From positions 2,852,001 through 2,916,000 of the forward strand of contig CBDDJJ010000001.1 of NCBI GenBank assembly GCA_965229625.1: 64,000 bases of DNA. Reading direction: 5' to 3'. A model generated the notes under the pieces. It did not search any database and was not told where the DNA came from. It was given only the letters and a program-made list of their open reading frames with translations. Below, piece after piece: positions 1 through 9,965 of the stretch. Each line of letters opens with the position of its first letter. The stretch's first letter is position 1. The stretch is from JANQIO01 sp965229625 (GTDB lineage: Bacteria; Pseudomonadota; Gammaproteobacteria; Pseudomonadales; Halieaceae). Position numbers and translations under genes: made by a program.

Positions 1-444
1 AACCAGGATTGCGCCGGCCCGCGACAGGTGACCCACACTCTGTTGGTATTCCTGGTGGCGATGGCCCAGGCTGATGGTCGCATCGACGACAGCGAGCATC
101 ACCTGCTGCGCGAAATCGCTGGCGGCCTGGGCTTGGGCGCGGCGGAATTCGAACAGTTGCTCGCCATGGTCGAAGCGCAGAGTCATTTTCATAACTACAG
201 TCCAGGGGATGGACCGGCACCGGCGAATGCCCTGGCGGATGCCTACCAGGCGCTGGGCGTTAACCCGGGCTGCACCGATGCGGAACTCAAGCGCGCCTAT
301 CGCAAGCTGATGAGTGAGCATCACCCCGACAAACTGGCGACGCGCGGCGTACCGGAGTCAATGATGAAAGTGGCTACCGAGAAAGCCCAGGAAATACAGG
401 CCGCCTACGAGTTGGCCAAGCGCAGCCGCCAGGCTAATCAGTGA
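1..444 (+). CDS. djlA: DjlA-like DnaJ-domain co-chaperone, 3' part
   Basis: The reading frame is open from the first base, so the gene starts upstream of the window; 147 C-terminal residues are visible. The first half (LVAMAQADGRID, then acidic helices) is the end of a TerB-like helical domain. The last 70 residues form a J domain with the HPD tripeptide at visible residues 108-110, which stimulates the ATPase of DnaK. A TerB-like region followed by a C-terminal J domain is the DjlA arrangement; the N-terminal membrane segment of that family would lie outside the window. It converges with the SIMPL-domain gene, whose stop overlaps its end by a few bases. A related TerB-J protein other than DjlA itself is possible. 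Confidence 0.85.
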   Translation, partial: NQDCAGPRQVTHTLLVFLVAMAQADGRIDDSEHHLLREIAGGLGLGAAEFEQLLAMVEAQSHFHNYSPGDGPAPANALADAYQALGVNPGCTDAELKRAYRKLMSEHHPDKLATRGVPESMMKVATEKAQEIQAAYELAKRSRQANQ

Positions 445-1114
445 TGGCCACTCGCAAGATCACCGCCGCACTGATCCGCTGCTTGCCAAATTGAATATCC
501 GGCGCCCCGGCAGATTCCATGGCGAGCATGCGCCCGGCCGGCACCGGGCCAGCATGACCCATCTGCTCGCGTGCGCTGATAACCGGGCCGAGCTTCACGC
601 CCAGTGTGCCCGCCATGCGCTCCGCCTTGGCGCGGGCATTGACCAGGGCCTGCTCCATTGCATCGAGCTCCAGGGCGGCCAGCTGGCTGTGGCCAGGGCG
701 CGGCTGACCCAGCTGGTGGATATCCAGCCTGGATAACGACTGAAGCAGCGCACCGAAGCGTTCGAGGTCGCGCAGCACCAGCGTGATATCACGCTGCACG
801 ATCTGTCCCTTGTAGAGACGCTCGCCATCGCGCCACTCGTAATCGGGCCGAATACTGGCACGAGAGTTGTCGATATCCTCGTCGGTTAAGCCCTGCTCTT
901 TTGCCGCCGCCACCACCTGCCTTGCAGTTCGCTCGACGCTGCGTTGCAGCTTCTCTACATCCTCGCCACTGGCCTGGAGGCTGAGATCCAGGCTCACCAT
1001 GTCCGGCTCGGCCTCCACCCAGCCAGTGGCGCCAGCTTCCAGGAAGCGCAGTGCATCCTCTGCCTGAACCGATAGCGGGAAACAGAGGGCGATCAGCAGG
1101 GCCAGCTTTTTCAT
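434..1114 (-). CDS. SIMPL domain (DUF541) periplasmic protein
   Basis: A 226-aa protein starting MKKLALLIALCFPL with a cleavable signal peptide ending near VQAED. The rest matches the SIMPL/DUF541 family, including WVEAEPDMVSLDLSLQASGE, the central region linking DIDNSRASIRPDY to KGQIVQRDITL, and a C-terminal strand. Family members are periplasmic and their biochemical role is poorly defined; one relative (BP26) forms ring oligomers. The frame is open further upstream, but that extension runs into trkH and lacks a signal peptide, so the ATG at 1114 is preferred. It lies 26 bp after trkH and is probably the last gene of the def-to-trkH transcript. Confidence 0.8.
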   Translation of the reverse strand: MKKLALLIALCFPLSVQAEDALRFLEAGATGWVEAEPDMVSLDLSLQASGEDVEKLQRSVERTARQVVAAAKEQGLTDEDIDNSRASIRPDYEWRDGERLYKGQIVQRDITLVLRDLERFGALLQSLSRLDIHQLGQPRPGHSQLAALELDAMEQALVNARAKAERMAGTLGVKLGPVISAREQMGHAGPVPAGRMLAMESAGAPDIQFGKQRISAAVILRVAITD

Positions 1115-1140
1115 TACAGCAGTACTCCAGAAAGCAAATG

Positions 1141-2589
1141 TCAGGGGCGCCAGAAAGCCGGGGTGAACAGCACCAGCACGGTGAATACCTCCAGTCGACC
1201 CAGCAGCATGGCGCCGCACAACAGCCATTTTGCGACTTCGTTGATGTCACCATAATGATAGGTGACGTCACCGAGGCCGGGGCCGAGATTATTCAGCGAG
1301 GCAGCGACGGCTGAGAAGGCAGTTTCGAAATCCAGGCCGGTGGCTACCATGGCGATCATCAGGATCACAAAGGCCACCAGGTATACCGCGAGGAAGCTCC
1401 ACACGGCACTGACCACTTTGGCCTCAACCCGGCGCCGGCCCACCTTGAGTGGAATGACTGCGTTGGGGTGTACGAGCTGCTTGAGTTCCCGCACCCCCTG
1501 TTTGCTGATCAACATCAGCCGCATGGCCTTGATGCCGCCACCGGTCGAGCCCGCGCAGCCACCCATAAAGGCGAACACCAGCAGCATCAGCGGCAGGAAG
1601 CTGGGCCAGTGAGCGTAGTCTGAAGTACTGAAGCCGGTGGTCGTGGTAATTGATATCGCCTGGAACAGGCCGTTGAGCAGGCCCTGGCCGGTATCAAAAC
1701 TGTCGGTGCCCAGCAGCACGGCGCATGTAATGGCGATGGCGATAGCCAGTACGCTGGTGAAGAAAACCGTCTCGGAGTCCTTGAAATAAGGGCCGAGACC
1801 GCGCCGGCGCCAGGCGGTGAAATGCAGGCCAAAGTTGATGGCCGCCACATACATGAACAGGCAGCACACCAGGGTGATGGCCGGGCTGTCGTAGTAGCCG
1901 ATACTGGCGTCGTGAGTGGAGAAGCCGCCGATCGCCACGGTGCTGAATGCGTGACAGATGGCGTCGAAACCATTCATCCCGGCGGCCCAGTAGGCCAGCC
2001 CACAGGACAGCGTCAGTAACACGTAAACAGTGAACAGGGCCTTGGCGGTCTCGGTAATTCGCGGCGTCAGTTTGCTGTCCTTGGACGGCCCTGGTGTTTC
2101 CGCCTGGTAGAGCTGCATGCCGCCAACACCCAGCATCGGCAGCACGGCCACGGCCACCACAATAATGCCGATGCCACCCAGCCACTGGAGCTGCTGTCGA
2201 TAGAACAGCAGCGAGCGCGGCAGCTCATCGATACCGGTAATGACTGTGGCACCGGTCGTTGTCAGGCCAGAGATGGATTCGAAGATCGCATCGGTCGCTT
2301 TGAGGTCAGCGCCTTCGTGGAGCCCGAAGGGCAACGCGCCGAACAGGCCCAGCACGGTCCAGAACAGCGTTGTCACCAGGAAGCCGTCCCGGGTCCGCAA
2401 TTCCTGTTGTGAGCGACGGGTTGGCAGCCACAGGGCAAAGCCGCTCAGGAAGGTGATACCAAGGGCGCTGGAAAAACCGGTAACAGTGCCGTCCTGAAGG
2501 TAGAGGGCGAGCAGCAGTGGCACCAGCAGCGTGAGGCTGAACAGCATCAGCAGGATGCCAAGGATGCGCAGCGAGATCGAAAAGTGCAT
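1141..2589 (-). CDS. trkH: Trk potassium uptake system membrane subunit TrkH
   Basis: A 482-aa integral membrane protein of the usual TrkH length. Four selectivity-filter loops can be read in order: SGLTTTGATV (residues 107-116), FSTVAIGGFSTHD, ISITTTTGFSTSDY and LNNLGPGLGDV, each followed by a helix. This is the MPM-type architecture of K+-translocating subunits. It works with the cytoplasmic NAD(H)/nucleotide-binding TrkA encoded 3 bp upstream, so the two are very probably co-translated. TrkH takes up K+ driven by the membrane potential and helps with osmotic adaptation, consistent with a marine habitat. Confidence 0.95.
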   Translation of the reverse strand: MHFSISLRILGILLMLFSLTLLVPLLLALYLQDGTVTGFSSALGITFLSGFALWLPTRRSQQELRTRDGFLVTTLFWTVLGLFGALPFGLHEGADLKATDAIFESISGLTTTGATVITGIDELPRSLLFYRQQLQWLGGIGIIVVAVAVLPMLGVGGMQLYQAETPGPSKDSKLTPRITETAKALFTVYVLLTLSCGLAYWAAGMNGFDAICHAFSTVAIGGFSTHDASIGYYDSPAITLVCCLFMYVAAINFGLHFTAWRRRGLGPYFKDSETVFFTSVLAIAIAITCAVLLGTDSFDTGQGLLNGLFQAISITTTTGFSTSDYAHWPSFLPLMLLVFAFMGGCAGSTGGGIKAMRLMLISKQGVRELKQLVHPNAVIPLKVGRRRVEAKVVSAVWSFLAVYLVAFVILMIAMVATGLDFETAFSAVAASLNNLGPGLGDVTYHYGDINEVAKWLLCGAMLLGRLEVFTVLVLFTPAFWRP

Positions 2590-2592
2590 CGA

Positions 2593-3966
2593 TCAGAAGA
2601 AGTTCAGGCCGACCTGGAACAGCTTTTCCACTGCGCCGACCTTGGTCTTGTCCACCAGGAACAGGATCACGTGATCATCGGTCTCCACCGTGATGTGCCG
2701 GTGTGCAATAAGCACTTCCTTGCCGCGCACAATCGCACCGATGGTTACTCCATCAGGCAATTCAATTTCGTCCAGTCGATGGCCCACCACTTTCGATGAG
2801 CGCGCATCACCGTGGGCAATCATTTCGATGGCCTCGGCGGCGCCGCGGCGCAGGGAGTGCACGTTGTAGATATCACCGCGTCTGACATGTGTCAGCAGGC
2901 TGCCGATGGTAATTTGCTGCGGCGAAAGGGCGATATCGATTTCATCCCCCTGCAACAGGTCAATGTAAGCCGGGTTGGTAATCAGGGTAATGACCTTGCG
3001 AGCGCCCATGCGCTTGGCGAGCATCGCGGTCATGATGTTGACCTCATCATTGTTGGTCAGCGCGCAGAAGACGTCGGTGCCTTCGATATTCTCCGAGGCC
3101 AGTAATTCCGTGTCTGACGCATTGCCATTCAGCACAATCACGTCTTTCAGCTTTTCCGACAGTTCGCGGCAGCGGCTGTAGGATCGCTCGATCAGTTTTA
3201 CCTGGTATTCACCGTCAATGGCCTCCGCCAGGCGCGAGCCGATGTTGCCACCACCGGCGATCATGATGCGCTTGTAGGGTTTGTCCAGTCGCCGCAATTC
3301 TGACGTCACCGCGCGGATGTGTTCCCGGGCAGCGATGAAGAACACCTCGTCATCGGCCTCCACCACGGTGTCGCCCTCGGGAATAATGGACTGGTCGCGC
3401 CTGAAAATCGCCGCCACGCGGGTGTCCACCCTGGGCATGTGCTTGCGAATCTCCTTCAGCTGCTGTCCGACCAGCGGGCCACCATAGAACGCCCGCACCG
3501 CCACCAGCTGCACCCGCCCGTCTGCAAAATCCAGTACCTGCAGGGCGCCGGGGTTGGCGATCAACTCACGCATGCTCTTGGTGACCAACTGCTCCGGGCC
3601 GATAAGCACGTCTACCGGAACATGGTCATTGCTGAACAGGTCTTCGTGGGCAAGGTAGTTGGGCGAGCGCACCCGCGAAATTTTGGTCGGCGTCTTGAAC
3701 AGGGTGTAGGCGATCTGGCAGGCCATCATATTGATCTCGTCGCTGTTGGTGACAGCGATCAACATGTCGGCGTCTTCGGCGCCTGCGCGTAACAGCGTGC
3801 TGGGGTGTGAGGCATGGCCGGTGACGGTCTGCAGGTCGAGCCGGTCCTGCAGGGCGCGAAGCTTGTCCGCGTTGGTATCAACTACCGTGACATCGTTCTG
3901 CTCAATGGCAAGGTGTTCCGCCAGCGTGCCGCCGACCTGCCCTGCGCCGAGAATGATGATCTTCAT
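2593..3966 (-). CDS. trkA: Trk system regulatory NAD-binding protein TrkA
   Basis: A 457-aa cytoplasmic protein with the duplicated RCK layout of TrkA. An N-terminal Rossmann motif (GAGQVGGTLAEHL, from residue 7) with an acidic residue at the end of strand two (VVDTNADK) is followed by a TrkA-C domain. A second Rossmann motif (AGGGNIGSRLAEAI) and a second TrkA-C domain complete it. It gates TrkH in response to NAD(H)/ATP. Order trkA-trkH with a 3-bp gap makes a functional pair. It sits 82 bp after rsmB, as in E. coli and Pseudomonas. Confidence 0.95.
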   Translation of the reverse strand: MKIIILGAGQVGGTLAEHLAIEQNDVTVVDTNADKLRALQDRLDLQTVTGHASHPSTLLRAGAEDADMLIAVTNSDEINMMACQIAYTLFKTPTKISRVRSPNYLAHEDLFSNDHVPVDVLIGPEQLVTKSMRELIANPGALQVLDFADGRVQLVAVRAFYGGPLVGQQLKEIRKHMPRVDTRVAAIFRRDQSIIPEGDTVVEADDEVFFIAAREHIRAVTSELRRLDKPYKRIMIAGGGNIGSRLAEAIDGEYQVKLIERSYSRCRELSEKLKDVIVLNGNASDTELLASENIEGTDVFCALTNNDEVNIMTAMLAKRMGARKVITLITNPAYIDLLQGDEIDIALSPQQITIGSLLTHVRRGDIYNVHSLRRGAAEAIEMIAHGDARSSKVVGHRLDEIELPDGVTIGAIVRGKEVLIAHRHITVETDDHVILFLVDKTKVGAVEKLFQVGLNFF

Positions 3967-4048
3967 AGTGACGCGGCATCCCCGCGAAATGTCTGGGCCA
4001 ACAATAAAGAATTAGGGCGCCGAATGTAAGAGCGGCGCAGGCAATCAC

Positions 4049-5365
4049 TCATGCGCACTTTTCCAGCTGTGCATAGAAAAGGCCGTCGCTGCCCCCGGCC
4101 GCACTCAATAGCTGCCGGCCCGCGCCCGACACCACGCCCCAGCTCACTTCGAGGGGCTGGCTGCCAGCGTCATCATGCCGGTCGAGGAAACGGGCGACGA
4201 CCTCGGCATTCTCTGCAGGTAGCACCGAGCAGGTAACGTAAAGCAGCCGCCCACCCGGCTTGAGCAGGGGCCACAAGCCGTCGAGTATTCGCAGCTGTTG
4301 CTGCACCAGCCCCGCGATATCCTCCCGGCGCCGCAGTAACTTGATGTCAGGATGGCGCCGGATCACGCCGCTGCCGGAACAGGGGGCGTCCACCAGGATG
4401 CGATCAAAGCTTTCGGCCGCCAGCTCCCCGGGCGGTTCGCCTGCATCACCACAGAGGATGGCAGCGCTCAGCTGCAATCGTTCCAGGTTTTCCTCGACCC
4501 GGGCCAGGCGCCCGGCATCACTGTCCATGGCGACCAGCTCGCCCAGTTCCGGTTGCCGTTCTAGCACGTGGCAGGCTTTGCCCCCGGGTGCCGAACAGGC
4601 GTCGAGAACGCGCTCGCCCGGCTGCGCATCGAGCAATACAGCAGCCAGCTGTGCCGCTTCATCCTGCACGCTTACTTCTCCCTCGGCGAAGCCGGGCAGG
4701 GCGCTCACGTCCGTAGCCTTGGCGAGGCGGATGCCGGTATCGGCCAGCTCGCAAGCCTCCGCCTCCAGGCCGGCCGCCTGCAGTCGCAGCAGGTAGTCCT
4801 CGCGGCTAACGCGCCGCCGGTTGCTGCGCAGGCACATGGGTGGGTGCCCGTTGTTGGCGGCAACCAGCGCTTGCCAGTGGTGTGGCCAGCAGCGCTTGAG
4901 TTCTGTCAACAACCAGTCCGGGTGGCTGGCGCGCTGGCTGTCGCTGAGTCCGGCCTGCAGCCGATCCGATTCGCGCAGGCAGCGCCTCAGTACCCCGTTC
5001 ACCAGGCGTGTTGCCCAGGGCTTACCCAGAGCGCGGCAGGCGTCTACACAGGTGGAGATGGCTGCGTGATCCGGGATGCGAAGGTCGAGCAATTGGTGCA
5101 GCCCGATCAACAGGAGTGCGCGCACGTCCGTATCGCGACGCTTGAGGGGTTTATCGAGGCAACTGCTGGCGATGCCGTCAAGGCGGTGATACTGCCGCAG
5201 CGAACCGAAACAGAGCTGCCGCAGCAGGGCCTGGTCGCGCGCCGGTACCTCGGCCAGCGCAGCGGCCAGTGGTGCGTCCAGCGCTTCGCCGCCGTCGATC
5301 ACCCTTGCCAATACCGTAGCCGCCGCGGCGCGGCAGTCACTCAGCCCCTTGCGCTCCTTAGCCAA
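4049..5365 (-). CDS. rsmB: 16S rRNA m5C967 methyltransferase RsmB
   Basis: A 438-aa protein of full family length. The N-terminal 140 residues are a NusB-like all-helical RNA-binding domain. The C-terminal half is a class I methyltransferase with the SAM loop DACSAPGGKACHVLE, the catalytic PC motif in VDAPCSGSGV and the second cysteine motif in YVTCSVLPAENAE. The latter two are the two-cysteine signature of RNA m5C methylases. It methylates C967 of 16S rRNA. It starts 3 bp after the fmt stop codon, so translational coupling with fmt is likely. Confidence 0.95.
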   Translation of the reverse strand: MAKERKGLSDCRAAAATVLARVIDGGEALDAPLAAALAEVPARDQALLRQLCFGSLRQYHRLDGIASSCLDKPLKRRDTDVRALLLIGLHQLLDLRIPDHAAISTCVDACRALGKPWATRLVNGVLRRCLRESDRLQAGLSDSQRASHPDWLLTELKRCWPHHWQALVAANNGHPPMCLRSNRRRVSREDYLLRLQAAGLEAEACELADTGIRLAKATDVSALPGFAEGEVSVQDEAAQLAAVLLDAQPGERVLDACSAPGGKACHVLERQPELGELVAMDSDAGRLARVEENLERLQLSAAILCGDAGEPPGELAAESFDRILVDAPCSGSGVIRRHPDIKLLRRREDIAGLVQQQLRILDGLWPLLKPGGRLLYVTCSVLPAENAEVVARFLDRHDDAGSQPLEVSWGVVSGAGRQLLSAAGGSDGLFYAQLEKCA

Positions 5366-5368
5366 GCT

Positions 5369-6322
<954 letters not shown>

Positions 6323-6341
6323 GGTTTCCCGGCGGCCGGCA

Positions 6342-6848
6342 TCAGGCGCGGAGTCGGTGCTGCTTTTCCAGCTTCTTGCGAATCCGGGTGCGTTTTAGCG
6401 ATGAGAGATAGTCGACAAACAGCTTACCGTCGAGGTGATCAATTTCGTGCTGGATACAAACCGCCAGCAAACCCTGCGGCTCCATCGTGAAGCTTTCCCC
6501 GTTGCGATCCTGGGCAGTAACTCTCACGTGCTGCGGGCGTTGAACGGTTTCATAGAAGCCGGGTACCGACAGGCAACCTTCGTCATACTCGTCGAGCGCC
6601 TCGTCGAGCACTTCCACCTGGGGGTTGATGAATACCAGCGGTTCGTCCCGGGCCTCCGATACATCGATCACGATCAGTCGCTGGTGAACATCGACCTGGG
6701 TCGCCGCCAGCCCGATACCGGGTGCGTCGTACATGGTCTCGAACATATCGTCGATAAGCTGCGAAAGCTCGTCATCGAATACGGTAACGGGCTCGGCGAC
6801 AGTGCGAAGCCGGGGGTCGGGGAACTCGAGAATGTTCAAAAGCGCCAT
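6342..6848 (-). CDS. def: Peptide deformylase
   Basis: A 168-aa metalloenzyme with the three deformylase motifs in order: GIGLAATQVD (about residue 45), EGCLSVPG (about 90) with the metal-binding Cys, and HEIDHLDG (about 134) with two metal-binding His and the catalytic Glu. It removes the N-formyl group from nascent proteins. It is the first gene of the minus-strand block and diverges from the LysM gene across a 238-bp spacer. I see no strong Shine-Dalgarno sequence directly before its ATG. Confidence 0.96.
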   Translation of the reverse strand: MALLNILEFPDPRLRTVAEPVTVFDDELSQLIDDMFETMYDAPGIGLAATQVDVHQRLIVIDVSEARDEPLVFINPQVEVLDEALDEYDEGCLSVPGFYETVQRPQHVRVTAQDRNGESFTMEPQGLLAVCIQHEIDHLDGKLFVDYLSSLKRTRIRKKLEKQHRLRA

Positions 6849-6965
6849 GATTGGGACGGTACTCTATGCGACACGGGTCACGGGATTACTTTTCGTACTA
6901 ATCCTACTACTTACCGGAATACAGCCGTGACAGGTGTCGAATTAACGGATTATGGGCTTGCGCTG

Positions 6966-6996
6966 TTGTTTGAGCGCCAGCACACTGGCCTATATT
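6966..6996 (+). promoter_or_regulatory. Candidate sigma-70 promoter for the LysM gene
   Basis: TATATT at 6991-6996 is a good -10 match. TTGTTT at 6966-6971 could be a -35, although the 19-bp spacer is longer than ideal. The spacer is the only AT-rich patch between def and the LysM gene. The implied leader would be about 85 nt. No promoter for def on the other strand is clear enough to call. Confidence 0.35.
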
Positions 6997-7086
6997 ATAC
7001 AGCGAGCGCGGGGCATGCCCACTGCACCTGCGCCAGGACGTGAAACGACACGTGCGACCACACGTGAAGGAATGCAGGTAAAACCC

Positions 7087-8124
7087 ATGAAAACGATACT
7101 GATAACCGGGTATCTGCTGCTAGCGACAATGCTGCCAATTGCGGCCCAGGCAGATACTGTTCGGCTTGCAGAAAACGCACCTGAGGTCTACCTGGTCCAG
7201 GAAGGTGACACCCTCTGGGGTATTGCCAGTATGTTCCTGGAAGATCCCTGGCTCTGGACCGAGGTCTGGGATATCAATACCCAGATTGACAACCCCCACC
7301 TGATATTCCCCGGCGACGAAATCTACCTGGTGTGGGTGGATGGCCAGCCGCGGCTGCGGGTGCGGCGCGGGATGGCGTCGGAAACGGTCAAGCTGACACC
7401 GCAGATGCGCATCGAGCCACTGGATCGGGCCATCCCGGTAATCTCCCTGGAGGACATCGGCCCCTGGCTGAGCGGCCACCGCATTGTGATGCCGGAAGAC
7501 CTCAACAACGCCCCCTACGTGATCGCCGGTGCCAACCGCCACCTGTTGAGCAGCGCGGGCGACCGCCTCTATGCCCGCGGCGAATTGCCCGAGAACGAGA
7601 TCGGTTTCGGGATCTACCGCCCCGGCAATGTGTTCATTGACCCGGAAACTCGAGAGCAGCTGGGGCTTGAGGCCATCGACATCGGTAGTGCTCGCCTGCG
7701 GGAAGATCACGAGGAAGACATCAACCAGTTTGAAGTCACCCGAATCACTGAAGAGGTGCGCAACGGCGACCGCATGTTGCCCAACGAAATCCGCGCCATT
7801 TCCGCCACCTTCCAGCCGCGGGCACCCGCGGATGAAGTCAACGGTGTCATGCTGGCGGTGGACTCAGGCGTTACCCAGATCGGCAAGCTGGACGTCGTGG
7901 CGGTGAACCGCGGTGCGCGCGAGGGCATCGAAGAAGGCTACGTGCTGGCTATCTACCAGCGTGGCGAAATCGTGCGCGACGAAATTTCGAACGAAAATGT
8001 TCAAATCCCGGATGTACGCGCCGGCCTGCTCATGGTATTCCGTGTATTCGAAAAGATGAGCTATGGCATCGTGCTGAAGAGCGACCGCCCCCTCAAGGTC
8101 TTTGATCGGGTCACCTCGCCCTAG
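7087..8124 (+). CDS. LysM domain periplasmic protein
   Basis: A 345-aa secreted protein. Residues 1-22 form a signal peptide (MKTILITGYLLLATMLPIAA, cleavage near AQA-D). A LysM domain follows at about residues 35-85 (YLVQEGDTLWGIASMFL, then NTQIDNPHLIFPGDEIYL), which binds peptidoglycan glycan. The remaining 260 residues have no domain I can name. Placement between def and dprA is the position of PA0020 in Pseudomonas, a LysM protein of unknown role. An in-frame extension upstream to 6952 lacks a signal sequence and is rejected. A cell-wall function is inferred from LysM only. Confidence 0.85.
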   Translation: MKTILITGYLLLATMLPIAAQADTVRLAENAPEVYLVQEGDTLWGIASMFLEDPWLWTEVWDINTQIDNPHLIFPGDEIYLVWVDGQPRLRVRRGMASETVKLTPQMRIEPLDRAIPVISLEDIGPWLSGHRIVMPEDLNNAPYVIAGANRHLLSSAGDRLYARGELPENEIGFGIYRPGNVFIDPETREQLGLEAIDIGSARLREDHEEDINQFEVTRITEEVRNGDRMLPNEIRAISATFQPRAPADEVNGVMLAVDSGVTQIGKLDVVAVNRGAREGIEEGYVLAIYQRGEIVRDEISNENVQIPDVRAGLLMVFRVFEKMSYGIVLKSDRPLKVFDRVTSP

Positions 8125-8173
8125 CCTACTGCCAGGCCCAACCAGTATCTGCGCCCTTATTGCGCGCGTATGC

Positions 8174-8189
8174 GCCGGCCTAGGCCGGC
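8174..8189. repeat. 16-bp perfect palindrome upstream of dprA
   Basis: GCCGGCCTAGGCCGGC reads identically on both strands. It sits 19 bp before the dprA start codon in the 83-bp spacer after the LysM gene. It could be a protein-binding site or the stem of a terminator lacking a T tract. Nothing in the sequence distinguishes these options. Confidence 0.5.
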
Positions 8190-8191
8190 CT

Positions 8192-8207
8192 GGATCAAGG
8201 ATGATCC
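8192..8207 (+). promoter_or_regulatory. dprA: Hairpin presenting the dprA ribosome binding site
   Basis: GGATC at 8192-8196 pairs with GATCC at 8203-8207. The purine-rich AAGGA ribosome binding site is left in the six-base loop and the stem abuts the ATG at 8208. The arrangement could modulate dprA initiation. With only five pairs it may also be weak or accidental. Confidence 0.3.
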
Positions 8208-9299
8208 ATGGACCAGGACCAACGATACCACTGGCTGGTGCTTGCGCACCTGCCGGACCTCCCGGCCGGAGCCCTGCGGCGCCTGATAGACCTGTCTGCT
8301 GATCCCGGGGACCTGCTGGAGCGCCGTGACCGGGAGTGGCTGCTCGCCGGCGCCGGCCGTACCGCTCTGCGACACCGGCGCGCCTGGTCGAAAGGCAGTG
8401 CGCGCGACCCGGTGCGGCGTGCGGCAGAACAAGCCCTCTCCATCCTTGAGAGGGAACGCGCCTGGCTTGTTCCGCTGGGTACGGCGGGATACCCACCGTT
8501 GCTGGCGATGATTCACGATCCGCCGCCGCTACTGTACGTGGCCGGTGAGCCCCGGGCGCTGCAGCAGAGCCAGTTTGCGATAGTTGGCAGCCGGCAGTGC
8601 AGCAGCAACAGCGCCAGGGCGGCGCAGTGGTTTGCGGCTGATCTCGTGGAATCAGGTTTTTCGGTCTGCAGCGGCATGGCCCTGGGTATCGATGCGGCGG
8701 CGCATCGGGGCGCCCTGGATGCCGGTGGCTTTACCCTGGGCGTGCTGGGCACGGGAATTGACGTTTGCTACCCCAGGCGGCATGCAACCCTGCGCGCGGC
8801 CATCCTTGAAAGCGGTGCACTGGTCAGCGAGTTCAACCCCGGTGAACCACCTCGGCGCGAGCAGTTTCCCCAGCGCAATCGACTAATCAGCGGCCTGAGC
8901 GTGGGCGTGCTGGTAGCAGAAGCGAATTTGCGTAGCGGCTCCCTGATCACCGCGCGTTTCGCGCTGGAGCAAAACCGCGAAGTGTTCGCGCTGCCCCACT
9001 CCATTTTCGACCCGGGTGGCCGCGGCTGTCACCAGCTTCTGAAGGAGGGGGCCGGGCTCGCCGAAACCGCTGCCGACGTACTCGGGCCCACGGCATCGCT
9101 GCGCAGGGCACAGCGCGAATTCGAAGCCCCGGGACAAGCGGTCGTGCCTGAACAGCTGAGCTTTGACCCACTCAGCGTTGATGAACTGGTGGCCGCTGGA
9201 CTTGGTACTGTCGAAGAGGTTCTGGTCATGCTGGAGCAACTCGAGCAGGCCGGCTGCGTTGAGCAACGCGGCGGCTTGTACTGTCGGAAGGTGTGCTAG
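8208..9299 (+). CDS. dprA: DNA processing protein DprA (Smf)
   Basis: A 363-aa protein with the DprA layout: an N-terminal helical (SAM-like) region, then the Rossmann-type core, then a winged-helix-like C terminus. Core motifs are AIVGSRQCSSNS, CSGMALGIDAAAHRGAL, GVLGTGIDVCYPRRH, FPQRNRLISGLS and EANLRSGSLITARFALEQ. DprA loads RecA on incoming single-stranded DNA during natural transformation and is widely kept in non-competent bacteria. It is first in a plus-strand run with tsaC. Confidence 0.95.
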   Translation: MDQDQRYHWLVLAHLPDLPAGALRRLIDLSADPGDLLERRDREWLLAGAGRTALRHRRAWSKGSARDPVRRAAEQALSILERERAWLVPLGTAGYPPLLAMIHDPPPLLYVAGEPRALQQSQFAIVGSRQCSSNSARAAQWFAADLVESGFSVCSGMALGIDAAAHRGALDAGGFTLGVLGTGIDVCYPRRHATLRAAILESGALVSEFNPGEPPRREQFPQRNRLISGLSVGVLVAEANLRSGSLITARFALEQNREVFALPHSIFDPGGRGCHQLLKEGAGLAETAADVLGPTASLRRAQREFEAPGQAVVPEQLSFDPLSVDELVAAGLGTVEEVLVMLEQLEQAGCVEQRGGLYCRKVC

Positions 9300-9358
9300 A
9301 CTTTCGCGCTTTTCCGGCGCTGCGAGTGAGGCGCCGTTTGCCAGAACCAGGTGGTCTC

Positions 9359-9916
9359 ATGCCAACACTCAGAATGTCCCAGGCCGTGCGCGTTCTCAGT
9401 GCCGGAGGCGTTATTGCCTGCCCAACCGAGGCGGTGTGGGGCCTGAGTTGCGATCCGGCTGATGAAGCTGCGGTCATGCGCCTGCTGGCCATGAAACGCC
9501 GGCCGGTCGAGAAGGGCCTGATCCTGGTGGGCGCCAACATGGCACAGTTTGACTGGCTGTTCGACGGCCTGGACAGTGTAGCCCTGTCAAAGATGGAGTT
9601 GTCATGGCCTGGCGCGACTACCTGGCTGGTACCCCATCACGGTCGCGTGCCGCCCTGGGTCTGTGGCGAGTTTGACACAGTCGCAGTGCGGGTATCAGCG
9701 CACCCGACCGTGCGCAGCCTGTGCGAGGCTTTCGGCGGCCCGCTGATTTCCACATCGGCCAATGCGGCGGGCGCACAGCCGGCCCGCGAGCAGTTCCAGC
9801 TATGGCGCTATTTCGGTGACCAACTGGATGATGTGGTGCCCGGGCGTCTCGGCGGTAACCTGCGCCCGTCCACCATTCGCGACTTGGCTACAGATGCCAT
9901 AATTCGACAGGGCTGA
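9359..9916 (+). CDS. tsaC: Threonylcarbamoyl-AMP synthase TsaC (Sua5/YrdC)
   Basis: A 185-aa single-domain YrdC protein. The conserved start of the fold (ALSAGGVIACPTEAVWGL-type, read here as VLSAGGVIACPTEAVWGL) is at residues 13-30, followed by KRRPVEKGLIL, PHTVRSLCEAF-like and the ISTSANAAG motif. It makes threonylcarbamoyl-AMP for tRNA t6A37. The ATG at 9359 has AGGTGG as binding site at 9349-9354. An in-frame TTG at 9293 overlapping dprA is possible but adds residues not typical of the family. Confidence 0.93.
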   Translation: MPTLRMSQAVRVLSAGGVIACPTEAVWGLSCDPADEAAVMRLLAMKRRPVEKGLILVGANMAQFDWLFDGLDSVALSKMELSWPGATTWLVPHHGRVPPWVCGEFDTVAVRVSAHPTVRSLCEAFGGPLISTSANAAGAQPAREQFQLWRYFGDQLDDVVPGRLGGNLRPSTIRDLATDAIIRQG

Positions 9917-9965
9917 GGCACGACGCTTCTCACCCATCCGTCACTTTTTATAACAGGAGAACGTC

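Noticed and set aside
1115..1228. 38-residue N-terminal extension of the SIMPL protein
   Set aside because: It overlaps trkH and would bury the signal peptide.
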